The position numbers were made by a program, and so were the translations under genes. From positions 54,910-118,909 of the forward strand of contig JAAWEL010000066.1 in the NCBI GenBank assembly GCA_022794255.1: a stretch of 64,000 nt of DNA. The letters are read 5' to 3'. A model generated the notes under the pieces. The model did no database searches. It worked only from the letters and a program-made list of their open reading frames with translations, and was not told the origin of the DNA. Origin of the DNA: Lachnospiraceae bacterium (lineage in GTDB: Bacteria > Bacillota > Clostridia > Lachnospirales > Lachnospiraceae). Below are positions 7,901-16,087 of this stretch, piece after piece (the stretch's first letter is position 1; each line of letters begins with the position of its first letter).

Positions 7901-9169
7901 ATGAAAGCAAAAGGTGTCAGACTGCACGGAGCAAGTGATTTGAGACTTGAGGAGTTTGAACTTCCGGAGATTACGGATGACGAGATCCTGGTGAAGGTGG
8001 TTTCAGACAGTATCTGTATGTCCACCTACAAATGTGCGATTCTGGGGGAGAAGCACAAGAGGGTACATGACGATGTGGCAGAGCATCCGGCCATTATGGG
8101 CCATGAATTTGCTGGTGATATTGTCAAGGTGGGAAAGAACCATCAGGATACCTTTAAGCCTGGAATGAAGTTTACTTTGCAGCCAGCGCTCAATTACAAG
8201 GGAACGATGTGGAGTCCGGGCTATTCTTATGAGTTCTTTGGCGGAGATGCCACCTACTGTATTATTCCGGCAGAGGTGATGGAGCTGGGCTGTCTGTTGG
8301 AGTACAACGGCCGGGCTTACTATGAGGCATCCTTAGCAGAGCCAATGTCCTGCAGTATTGGTGCATTTAATGCCGCCTATCACACCCAGATGGGAGTGTA
8401 TACCCATCAGATGGGAATCAAGGAGGGGGGCAAGCTGGCGATTATGGCCGGGGCAGGTCCTATGGGACTGGGAGCTTTGACCTATGCGCTTCACCGGGAT
8501 GTCCGTCCTTCCATGGTGGTTGTGACAGATTTGAATCAGGACCGGCTGGACCGGGCTGCTCAGCTGTTCCCGCCTGCCAAGGCAGCAGAAGATGGCATCC
8601 AGCTTCATTTTGTGAACACAGGCAAGTTTGAGGATCCGGTAGCAGAGCTTTTAAAGATTTCCGGCGGAACCGGATATGATGATGTGCTGTGTTATGCTCC
8701 TGTAGCTAATGTTGTGAAGCAGTCCAGTGATATACTGGGCCGTGACGGCTGCCTGAATTTCTTTGCCGGTCCCACCGATAATAAGTTCAGCGCAACCATG
8801 AATTTCTACGATGTACACTACAATTCCACTCATGTGATGGGAACCACTGGCGGCAATACGGATGACATGATTGAGTCTCTGAAGCTGACTGCGGCAGGGC
8901 GGATCAACCCGGCTGTTATGGTGACACATATCGGAGGTCTGGATGCTGTGGCTGACACCACCCTCAATCTTCCTAAGATTCCGGGAGGTAAGAAGCTGAT
9001 CTACACCCATCTGTCCATGCCTCTGACCGATTTACAGGATCTGCGGGCGAAGGGAGAGACAGAGAAGGATGACCGGCTCATTGCACTGGCGGATATTGTG
9101 GATGCCCATCAGGGATTGTGGAGTCCGGAGGCAGAAGAATACCTTCTGGCCAACTTTATAGAGGAATAA
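7901..9169 (+). CDS. Zinc-type alcohol dehydrogenase, L-sorbose-1-phosphate reductase-like
   Basis: A 422-residue medium-chain dehydrogenase, longer than ordinary family members (about 350) and close in plan to SorE-type sorbose-1-phosphate reductases. The N-terminal half has catalytic-domain motifs MSTYKCAILGEK (no Cys at the usual Zn position, with C at the next), IMGHEFAGDIV and SLAEPMSCSIGA. The Rossmann fold follows at IMAGAGPMGLGALTYAL, and VVVTDLNQDRL binds the coenzyme. In the operon it would interconvert a hexitol phosphate, delivered by the PTS, and a ketose phosphate, which the preceding kinase could then phosphorylate. The real substrate cannot be read from sequence. GAAGGGAG site precedes the ATG. 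Confidence 0.78.
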   Translation: MKAKGVRLHGASDLRLEEFELPEITDDEILVKVVSDSICMSTYKCAILGEKHKRVHDDVAEHPAIMGHEFAGDIVKVGKNHQDTFKPGMKFTLQPALNYKGTMWSPGYSYEFFGGDATYCIIPAEVMELGCLLEYNGRAYYEASLAEPMSCSIGAFNAAYHTQMGVYTHQMGIKEGGKLAIMAGAGPMGLGALTYALHRDVRPSMVVVTDLNQDRLDRAAQLFPPAKAAEDGIQLHFVNTGKFEDPVAELLKISGGTGYDDVLCYAPVANVVKQSSDILGRDGCLNFFAGPTDNKFSATMNFYDVHYNSTHVMGTTGGNTDDMIESLKLTAAGRINPAVMVTHIGGLDAVADTTLNLPKIPGGKKLIYTHLSMPLTDLQDLRAKGETEKDDRLIALADIVDAHQGLWSPEAEEYLLANFIEE

Positions 9170-9299
9170 CAGGTGCTGAGATCTCCGTTTTGTGCAGGGC
9201 TCTGGCCTGGAACCCGGATAAAAGAGCAGGAAGGCTGCCGGGAACCTTGGCCGGAAACCGCAAATTTGGGGGAATCCCGGCACAGAACGGAGGAGATAA

Positions 9300-10061
9300 A
9301 TGGATTCAATGGAAACCCGCAGAAATGCGATAGTAGAACTGATTAATGAAAAGGGCAGCGTCAGTTTTTCCCAGATTAAGGAGGCATTTCCCCAGGTGTC
9401 AGAGATGACTCTGCGTACGGATCTGAAGCTTTTGGATGAGGCAAAACGGATTCTTCGTATTCACGGGGGAGCCAGGTCTGTGCAGGTGATTATCGGGACA
9501 GACGATTTTTTGAACCGGAAGTCTGTGCGCAATATTCCTCAGAAGCAAAGGATTGCCCAAAAGGCCTTGTCTCTTTTGCGTGAGGATACCACGGTTTATC
9601 TGGATTCCGGAAGCACGGCCACAATGTTTGCCAGACAGTTTCCTGACCAGTCCAACCTGATCTATACCACTGGCTTAAGCTGTGCCACAGAGCTGGCAGA
9701 TTTGTCAAGGCCTGCAGTGATGATTCCAGGAGGAAAACTGAACCGCTACAGTCAGAGTGTGTTTGGCTTTCTGGCCATCAAGGAGCTGGAACGGGTGAAT
9801 TTTCATCAGGCTTTTCTGGGAATCACCGGTTTTCATGACCAGATCGGCTTTACCTGCGGCATCAGTGACGAGGCGATCTTAAAGCAGACAGCGATTCGCC
9901 AGTCAGAGCAGGTAGTGGTTTTGATGGATTCTTCCAAAATCGGGGTAAAAAGCAGTTTTAATATCTGTGGCCTTAAGGATGTGGACCTTGTGGTCTCGGA
10001 TGGAGAGCTGCCAGAGGATTTTCTGGAGGAATGCAGGAAATATGGTGTCACGGTGCTGTGA
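9300..10061 (+). CDS. DeoR-family transcriptional regulator
   Basis: A 253-residue repressor. The N-terminal winged helix-turn-helix (about 5-60) shows RRNAIVELINEKGSVSF and SEMTLRTDLKLLDEAKRILR. The C-terminal DeoRC sugar-phosphate sensing domain shows LDSGSTATMFARQF, TTGLSCATELAD and FLGITGFHDQIGFTC. It is encoded inside the operon, between the dehydrogenase and PTS genes, so it likely responds to a pathway phospho-sugar and acts at the GTTAAA repeats near 6832-6858. GGAGGAG lies 5 nt before the ATG. Confidence 0.92.
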   Translation: MDSMETRRNAIVELINEKGSVSFSQIKEAFPQVSEMTLRTDLKLLDEAKRILRIHGGARSVQVIIGTDDFLNRKSVRNIPQKQRIAQKALSLLREDTTVYLDSGSTATMFARQFPDQSNLIYTTGLSCATELADLSRPAVMIPGGKLNRYSQSVFGFLAIKELERVNFHQAFLGITGFHDQIGFTCGISDEAILKQTAIRQSEQVVVLMDSSKIGVKSSFNICGLKDVDLVVSDGELPEDFLEECRKYGVTVL

Positions 10062-10131
10062 ATGGTCATGTGAGCAGCAGGGGTATGTGCCAATTATCAT
10101 AAAATCAGTTCTCCATCGACAATTTCCGCAA

Positions 10132-10159
10132 TAGCCTGATCAAAAAAGGGTTCAGGCTT
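10132..10159 (+). other. Small hairpin in the leader of the PTS gene
   Basis: AGCCTGA and TTCAGGCT form an inverted repeat around AAAAAAGGG, followed by TTGG rather than a U-tract. It lies in the 127-bp gap before the PTS gene. Could tune expression or mRNA stability; a terminator is not well supported. Confidence 0.35.
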
Positions 10160-10188
10160 TGGATACCTTAATTTTAGGAGGAATTGTC

Positions 10189-12051
10189 TTGAAGAACAAA
10201 GTTCAACGTTTTGGAAAGTTTTTATCAGGAATGGTCATGCCAAATATCGGCGCTTTGATTGCCTTTGGCTTTTTGGCTGCCCTGTTTATTGATACGGGCT
10301 GGATCCCCAACAAGGGTTTTTCCAGTATGGTCGGCCCGATGCTGACCTATCTGATTCCTGTTTTGATTGCCTCCACCGGCGGCCGTATGATCGGCGGAGA
10401 CCGGGGGCGTGTGGTGGGCGCTATTGCAGTGATCGGCGCCATTATGAGCAACACAGATATTACAATGCTGATGGCCGCTATGGTTATGGGCCCTCTGGCC
10501 GGCTACTGTATCAAGAAGTTTGACAAGGCTATGGAAGGTCATATGCCAGCAGGCTTTGAGATGCTGATTAACAACTTCTCGGCCGGACTGATCGGAATGA
10601 TTCTGGCGATGCTAGGCTATGTGATCATTGGTCCGGTCATGAGCGCCATTTTGGTTGTGCTGTCAGCAGGGGTCAATGGGCTGGTGGACCGGGGCCTGCT
10701 TCCCTTAGTTTCTGTTTTTATTGAGCCTGCCAAGGTGCTTTTCCTTAACAATGCCATCAACCATGGAGTGTTTACTCCCATTGCCACGGCGCAGGTTACA
10801 GAGACAGGAAAGTCCATTATGTATATGCTGGAGCCCAATCCGGGGCCGGGTCTTGGAGTCCTTTTGGCCTACATGTTTTTCTGCAGGGATAAAGCGACAA
10901 AGGATTCTGCGCCAGGGGCAGTGATCATCCACCTGCTAGGCGGGATTCATGAGATTTATTTTCCTTACATACTGATGAACCCGGTGGTGCTGATCGCTCC
11001 GATTTTAGGAAGCTTTGCAGGGATTTTCTGGTTTAACATGACTGGCTGCGGGCTGGTAGGGCCGGCATCTCCCGGTTCCATTATTGCCTATATGATGATG
11101 ACCCCGGGGCCGGATATGATAAAGGTGATTGTGGGCGTGCTGATCTCTGCAGGGATTTCCTTTGCTGTGGCATCTCCGCTGGTGAAGATGGCCGGAGGCA
11201 AAAGCTTAGAGGAGGCACAGAGTGAAATGGCGGCCATGAAGGCAGAAGCCAAGGGCCAAACGGCAGTTCCTGGTACCATTGAGAAAGCAGACGCCATTAA
11301 AAAGATTGTATTTGCCTGTGATGCAGGGATGGGCTCTTCTGCCATGGGTGCCACTAAGTTCCGCAACCGGCTTAAAGCCAACCGGCCGGATATTACAGTG
11401 ATCAATACTTCTGTGGACAATATTCCCGGAGATTGTGATATTGCGGTGGTACAGACCACTTTGGCAGACCGGGCAAAAAAATCAGCGCCTCAGGCGCAGC
11501 TGATCACGATCGGCAATTTCCTGGCAGATCCGGCGCTGGATGCTTTGTATGTACAGCTGACCACAGGAGATGCTTTAGTGGCCCCGGCTGGTGAGAATAC
11601 GGACATCGATATTCCCGATGTGCCGGTGAAGAAGCAGGTGATTATTGCAGATGGTATTAAGCTGGGACGCACTCCAGTGACAAAAGAGGAGGCTATCCAG
11701 GCGGCCGGTGAGCTTTTGCAGGAGTTAGGATATGTAGATGGGACTTATGTGTCAGCCATGCAGGAGCGGGAGAAGTTGGTATCCACCTACATTGGTATGG
11801 GTGTGGCGATTCCTCATGGCACCACCCAGGCCAAGGGAACAGTGAAAAAGACTGGGATTGTGTTCTTCCAGTATCCGGAGGGTGTGGACTTTGGTACAGA
11901 GAAAGCACAGCTGGTGTTTGGAATCGCCGGAATCGGAGACGAACATCTGGAGCTTTTAAGTAAATTGTGTTCTCTTTTGGAGGATCCGGAGCGTTTAGAG
12001 ACCCTGAAAACCACAGATAATGTGAACTGGGTGTTGGATCAGCTGTCATAA
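10189..12051 (+). CDS. mtlA: PTS mannitol-type transporter subunit EIICBA
   Basis: A 620-residue membrane PTS enzyme with three domains in one chain. EIIC (about 1-335) has the start KVQRFGKFLSGMVMPNIGAL, the FLNNAINHGVFTP loop and the hallmark GGIHEIYFPYILMNP. EIIB (about 365-460) has the phospho-cysteine loop VFACDAGMGSSAMGA. EIIA (about 470-620) has the active His in GVAIPHGT. It imports a hexitol, probably mannitol, as its phosphate. The TTG at 10189 is chosen because AGGAGG lies 7 nt upstream. No mannitol-1-P dehydrogenase of the MtlD family is nearby; the dehydrogenase in the operon is of another family, so the substrate may differ. Confidence 0.9.
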   Translation: MKNKVQRFGKFLSGMVMPNIGALIAFGFLAALFIDTGWIPNKGFSSMVGPMLTYLIPVLIASTGGRMIGGDRGRVVGAIAVIGAIMSNTDITMLMAAMVMGPLAGYCIKKFDKAMEGHMPAGFEMLINNFSAGLIGMILAMLGYVIIGPVMSAILVVLSAGVNGLVDRGLLPLVSVFIEPAKVLFLNNAINHGVFTPIATAQVTETGKSIMYMLEPNPGPGLGVLLAYMFFCRDKATKDSAPGAVIIHLLGGIHEIYFPYILMNPVVLIAPILGSFAGIFWFNMTGCGLVGPASPGSIIAYMMMTPGPDMIKVIVGVLISAGISFAVASPLVKMAGGKSLEEAQSEMAAMKAEAKGQTAVPGTIEKADAIKKIVFACDAGMGSSAMGATKFRNRLKANRPDITVINTSVDNIPGDCDIAVVQTTLADRAKKSAPQAQLITIGNFLADPALDALYVQLTTGDALVAPAGENTDIDIPDVPVKKQVIIADGIKLGRTPVTKEEAIQAAGELLQELGYVDGTYVSAMQEREKLVSTYIGMGVAIPHGTTQAKGTVKKTGIVFFQYPEGVDFGTEKAQLVFGIAGIGDEHLELLSKLCSLLEDPERLETLKTTDNVNWVLDQLS

Positions 12052-12131
12052 GGGGAGAATGTGCCGCAAGATGTTAGCGGGATGAGACAGCTGCCAAAGG
12101 AAGATATTGTAATATAAGGGGAGTTTTGAGA

Positions 12132-12173
12132 AGCCAGGCGGCCTTATAAGGGGTTGCCTGGCTCTGTTTTATT
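12132..12173 (+). terminator. Intrinsic terminator after the PTS operon
   Basis: AGCCAGGC (12132-12139) pairs with GCCTGGCT (12155-12162), followed by CTGTTTTATTT. Confidence 0.85.
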
Positions 12174-12235
12174 TAGAGCTTGCACCAGGGCAGTCAGGTA
12201 TAAGCAGTTTTTTTGCGGAGCGATGCGTATTGATC

Positions 12236-12264
12236 TTGCACTTTGCTCCCAAAAATTGTAAAAT
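12236..12264 (+). promoter_or_regulatory. Promoter before the PIN-like gene
   Basis: TTGCAC (12236-12241), 17-bp spacer, TAAAAT (12259-12264), about 50 bp before the start at 12317. Confidence 0.55.
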
Positions 12265-12316
12265 GAAAGTTGCCTGCAAAAATATCCTCATATATAGAAA
12301 GGATTGGGAAAATGAG

Positions 12317-12880
12317 ATGAATTACTATTTGATTGATTACGAGAATACAGGAGAGAACGGATTGGACGGGCTGACGGAGCTGGGAAACAGTGACCAGGTA
12401 GTTATTTTTTACAGTGAAAATGCAGACAAGATGAGTTTTGATCTGCACAGAAAGCTGCAGGAGTGTCATGCTGCGATTGAATTCAGAAAGATCGCCACAG
12501 GCAAGAAAAATGCTCTGGACTTCCAGCTGGCGGCCTATCTGGGATATCTGATGGCAAGAGAGGAGAACGGCAGATTCTGTATTGTCAGCAAAGATTTGGG
12601 CTACGAGGTGCTCCTGGATTTCTGGAAAGACAGAAACATCAAGCTGATCGATACCATTTCTAGTGAGACAGGGAGAGCAGCAGAGGAGAGAAGCGAGATG
12701 GAGGAGAATCTTCTGCGGCTGGTGGGAGAGACGGATTTTCAGATGGTGATGAGCTGTATTCGGAATGGAAAGAGCAAACAGACGATCAACAATCTTTTAG
12801 TAAAGCAATACGGCAGCGGCAAGGCAGGGGAGCTTTACAAAAAGATCAAGCCGCTTTTAAAGGAAAAAAAGGGAAAGTAG
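12317..12880 (+). CDS. PIN-like domain protein, putative nuclease
   Basis: 187 residues. The N-terminus MNYYLIDYENTG and the downstream VVIFYSENADKM, KKNALDFQLAAYLGYL and FCIVSKDLGYEVLLDFW give the spaced acidic residues and alternating strands of a PIN/NYN-type nuclease fold. The C-terminal 60 residues are helical and charged (ETDFQMVMSCIRNG..), perhaps a nucleic-acid-binding tail. The start at 12317 is preferred over an in-frame start at 12230, which would include the promoter. The Nudix gene follows after 6 nt, so the two are co-transcribed. Target RNA or DNA unknown; domain assignment is by motif pattern only. Confidence 0.7.
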   Translation: MNYYLIDYENTGENGLDGLTELGNSDQVVIFYSENADKMSFDLHRKLQECHAAIEFRKIATGKKNALDFQLAAYLGYLMAREENGRFCIVSKDLGYEVLLDFWKDRNIKLIDTISSETGRAAEERSEMEENLLRLVGETDFQMVMSCIRNGKSKQTINNLLVKQYGSGKAGELYKKIKPLLKEKKGK

Positions 12881-12886
12881 GAAGGC

Positions 12887-13378
12887 ATGGTTCGTTTAAG
12901 TACGCTGTGTTATATTGAGAAGGATGACCAGTATCTGATGCTTCACCGGACGGTGAAGGAGAATGACATAAACAAGGACAAGTGGATCGGTGTGGGCGGC
13001 CACTTTGAGGAGGATGAGAGTCCGGAAGAGTGTCTTTTGCGGGAGGTGCGGGAGGAGACCGGGTATATCCTGACCTCTTACCGCTATCGGGGGATTGTGA
13101 CCTTTGTTTCCGGGGATGGGGTGACGGAATATATGTCTCTTTTCACGGCAGACGGATTTGCAGGACAGGCAATTTCCTGCGATGAGGGAGAGCTTTTGTG
13201 GGTGAAGAAAAAGGATGTGCCAAAGCTGAATATCTGGGAGGGGGACAAGATCTTTTTCCGGCTTTTGGAGGAGACGGATCGGTTTTTTTCCCTAAAGCTG
13301 GTCTATGATGGCCAGGGGGTACTGATATCAGCGGCATTGGACGGGAAGCCGATAAAGCCTTTTACCGGGGAGGAGTAA
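12887..13378 (+). CDS. Nudix hydrolase, MutT/8-oxo-dGTP diphosphatase-like
   Basis: 163 residues with a full Nudix box, GHFEEDESPEECLLREVREE followed by TGY, matching GX5EX7REUXEEXGU, which binds Mg2+ and cuts nucleoside diphosphate-X bonds. The N-terminal strand LSTLCYIEKDDQYLMLHR and the downstream TEYMSLFTADGF fit the MutT/8-oxo-dGTP group common in Clostridia. It overlaps the convergent YihY gene by 17 nt. Substrate specificity within the superfamily is not certain. Confidence 0.88.
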   Translation: MVRLSTLCYIEKDDQYLMLHRTVKENDINKDKWIGVGGHFEEDESPEECLLREVREETGYILTSYRYRGIVTFVSGDGVTEYMSLFTADGFAGQAISCDEGELLWVKKKDVPKLNIWEGDKIFFRLLEETDRFFSLKLVYDGQGVLISAALDGKPIKPFTGEE

Positions 13379-14192
13379 GCAGGGAGCAGGTCAAATAATC
13401 ATTGATCTCAGCTCCGATGAACAGAATGCAGATGCAGAAATACAGCCACAGCATTAAAAGTACAATGGCAGTAAGACTGCCGTACATGTAGGAGAAATTG
13501 CTGAAGTTGGAAAAATACAGAGAGAATCCATAGGAAAAGAGCAGCCAGCATACGGCTGCAAACACGGCCCCGGGCAGCTGCTGCCAGGGGTCTTGTTTTT
13601 TGGACGGCACAATGGTGTAGAGCAGCACAAAGGCAAACAAAAAAAGCGCCATTGCCAAAAGCCCCCGAAAGCTGATTATGTGGCGGGTGATGGTTTCCAT
13701 AAAAGGAAAAATCTGTATAAAAAGGGCCTGGATTGAGCTGCCGAACACTAACAATACCAGGGATACCACGCACACAATCATAAAAAGAAAGGTATAGCCA
13801 GTACAGATCAGGCGCCGCACAAGATAGCCCCGGGTCTCTGGATATCCATAGATCCGGTTTAAGCCCCGCTCAATCCCCATCATGCCCCGGGCGGCGGACC
13901 AGAGAGCTAAAAGGGCGGTGACAGACAGCATGGTCCCAGGAGATTTCAGGTAAAGGTCCTCCACAATGCCAAGAACCAGGGCGTCTAACATATCAGGCAT
14001 GATCTGGACTAAGATCATCTGCAGATCCGACTTGTTGACAGAGGGGATGAACTGGATCAGGGTAAGGAGCAGCATGATAAAGGGGAAAAAGGCAAGCACA
14101 AGGAAAAAGGAGGCCTGGGCGGCGTAGACCGTGACCTCATCCTTCACGTATTTCTGGTGGAGCCTTATGCAGTTTAAGGTTAATCGGATCAT
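13362..14192 (-). CDS. YihY/UPF0761 family inner membrane protein
   Basis: A 276-residue membrane protein of the YihY/BrkB-like family with about six transmembrane segments. Family features are ASFFLVLAFFPFIMLLLTLI in the first helix, LLALWSAARGMMGIERGLNRIY, and the late YGSLTAIVLLMLWLYF with FIGAEIN. The biochemical role of the family is unsettled; older names (ribonuclease BN, virulence factor BrkB) are not reliable. Likely monocistronic and convergent with the Nudix gene. Confidence 0.88.
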   Translation of the reverse strand: MIRLTLNCIRLHQKYVKDEVTVYAAQASFFLVLAFFPFIMLLLTLIQFIPSVNKSDLQMILVQIMPDMLDALVLGIVEDLYLKSPGTMLSVTALLALWSAARGMMGIERGLNRIYGYPETRGYLVRRLICTGYTFLFMIVCVVSLVLLVFGSSIQALFIQIFPFMETITRHIISFRGLLAMALFLFAFVLLYTIVPSKKQDPWQQLPGAVFAAVCWLLFSYGFSLYFSNFSNFSYMYGSLTAIVLLMLWLYFCICILFIGAEINDYLTCSLLTPPR

Positions 14193-14281
14193 GGTTTGCC
14201 CTCGCTTTTTTAGGTTATGGAATTATAGTAGCATGAGGCCGGAAAAATGGCAAGGGTGAAGGAGGCAGCAGGAGCGGTATT

Positions 14282-15895
14282 CTAATCCATCGAATCATAT
14301 GCGACAATATCTGCACAAGCAAAGGATTCTTCCAGATATTCCTCAAGGATCGAAGCCAGGCCAAAGGGGAATAAGGAGCTGTTTTCTGCGTGATCTTCGG
14401 AGATGGACATTATTTCATTTTCCATAAGGGACTGAAGAACCTGTTCTTTCAGCTCAGATTCAAAATCATCATCCTCAGGCAATAAGTCTGTTTCTATGGA
14501 AATCGGAAAATCTATCAAAGCCGGGGAAGTAAAAGGCACATCCAGTGGGAAAAGCTTGTAAACCCAATCTTCAAATAACACAGCTGCATTGTAAAAGCCA
14601 TCTTCCTCCTGGATGTAACAGATTTTGATGCCAGATGGGAGGCGGTCCTTATAAATATTATGGAATTGCTTCATGGCATCCAATGCTTCGACTGCGTGAG
14701 GGTTGGGAACGGAGGATTCCTTCTTTTTTGGAGAGGGCAGCAAAAGCCATCCAAGAAGATATTCGGTGTAAATATCCCAGTTCTTTAAATAACCGGATTC
14801 AGTCAATACATGATATTTCATTTCCAGAATTTTGGGTCTGCACTGGTCGATTGCATCCTGAATTTTGTTCTTTATATCCTGACCAAAAACGTGTACAGCC
14901 GGTTGCAGTGGAGAAAACAGTTCCGTATGTTCTATTTTCAGCGCCGAGGCCATTTTCATCAGCAATTGATCCGAATTTTTGATGATTTGTCCGTTGCAGG
15001 CATGATAAAAGGTCTGGCGAGTAATCCCTATATCATGTTTTTTAAGGAAAAGATCAAGGGAAGGATATAGTTTCTTATATTTTGGCTGGGTTAAATAATA
15101 TTTGACCCGCTGAAAGGCATTGGTAAAAACCGGGTGCTCCCAGTGGTCTAAAAGGTTTGGATCCACAAGAGTCACATAATAGCAGGCATAGGCACGTTCA
15201 ATCCAATTGCTTTCCTTAAGAAGATAGATTATGGTGTTTGCCAGAATTGCGTCTTGCTTATCCATTTTCAGATAAGCGGCAATCCTCTCTGCTTTTAGCT
15301 GCCGGTATCTTACAGGAAGGGAATTTGAGTTGGCGGCAGGAAAGCCAGGGATATCCACAGGTTCAATGGCATTGAGGATATCCGAGGCTAGGTGCTTAAT
15401 ATAAACTAATTCTTCCTCTGGGGTACCCAAATCTTCAATATCCACATGAAGCGCTTCTGCCACTTTTTTTATTTTTTTGTAGCTCATTGTTTTCTGATCC
15501 CCGTCACATGCCAGGGTAAGGGTATTTCGGTGCTTGTGCGGATCCTTTTTGTTTTCCTTGTCTTTGGGAGTATCTGTTTTATCCGTATATTTCTCCAGAT
15601 CTGTTTTTGAGAGATTTCTTTGAGAAAGATAAAAGGGGATATTGTGGCAGGGAAACCGTTTCCAAAGGCTTTCAACTTCCATATCAAGGACTTCTGCTAC
15701 CTTTTTTATTGCTTCATAAGGCAGTTTTGGATGCTTTTTGTTATTGTTTTTTGGGTTTTCCCAATCCTCGAATTTATTTTTGAGAAAATCCTTCTCAAAA
15801 CCACATGCTTTTTCCAATTCAGTGAATGAAAGTGCTTTTTGCTCTAAATAGAATGGCAGGTTTGGACAGGACAGCTCCTTTTTTGCATGATTCAT
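14282..15895 (-). CDS. Large protein with repeated helix-turn-helix-like units, putative regulator of the island
   Basis: 537 residues, family not recognised. Two similar N-terminal units, NLPFYLEQKALSFTELEKA.. ending AIKKVAEVLDMEVESLWK and NIPFYLSQRNLSKTDLEKY.. ending KIKKVAEALHVDIEDL, look like XRE/Cro-type helix-turn-helix folds with long insertions. A third at about 300-365 (LFLKKHDIGITRQTFYHACN, then LLMKMASALKIEHTELF) is closer to a standard XRE domain. The C-terminal 150 residues are acidic. It is transcribed divergently from the GHKL ATPase-nuclease gene across a 192-bp region with palindromes, so an autoregulator of the island is a reasonable inference. AAAGGGG site before the ATG. 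Confidence 0.7.
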   Translation of the reverse strand: MNHAKKELSCPNLPFYLEQKALSFTELEKACGFEKDFLKNKFEDWENPKNNNKKHPKLPYEAIKKVAEVLDMEVESLWKRFPCHNIPFYLSQRNLSKTDLEKYTDKTDTPKDKENKKDPHKHRNTLTLACDGDQKTMSYKKIKKVAEALHVDIEDLGTPEEELVYIKHLASDILNAIEPVDIPGFPAANSNSLPVRYRQLKAERIAAYLKMDKQDAILANTIIYLLKESNWIERAYACYYVTLVDPNLLDHWEHPVFTNAFQRVKYYLTQPKYKKLYPSLDLFLKKHDIGITRQTFYHACNGQIIKNSDQLLMKMASALKIEHTELFSPLQPAVHVFGQDIKNKIQDAIDQCRPKILEMKYHVLTESGYLKNWDIYTEYLLGWLLLPSPKKKESSVPNPHAVEALDAMKQFHNIYKDRLPSGIKICYIQEEDGFYNAAVLFEDWVYKLFPLDVPFTSPALIDFPISIETDLLPEDDDFESELKEQVLQSLMENEIMSISEDHAENSSLFPFGLASILEEYLEESFACADIVAYDSMD

Positions 15896-15954
15896 AAGTT
15901 TTCCCCTTTATAGAACAAACGGTAAATTTTGATATGAGTATAACAAATTTTGAG

Positions 15955-16001
15955 TTTTTTGTAAAATTGTACTTTCCAAAACCGGATCGGTTTTTACAAA
16001 A
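15955..16001. promoter_or_regulatory. Nested palindromes between the divergent island genes
   Basis: TTTTTTGTAAAA (15955-15966) and TTTTTACAAAA (15991-16001) form an outer inverted repeat. Between them AAACCG-GAT-CGGTTT forms an inner one. This is a likely operator in the 192-bp gap between the HTH-repeat gene and the ATPase gene; -10 and -35 elements are not clear. Confidence 0.5.
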
Positions 16002-16087
16002 TTTGCAGGATTAGCAGATGTGTGGAGTGTTTTTTCTTGGTATAGTAAAAATATGAAAAAGCATGTGGGGGAGGACGGAAGAGCGCC

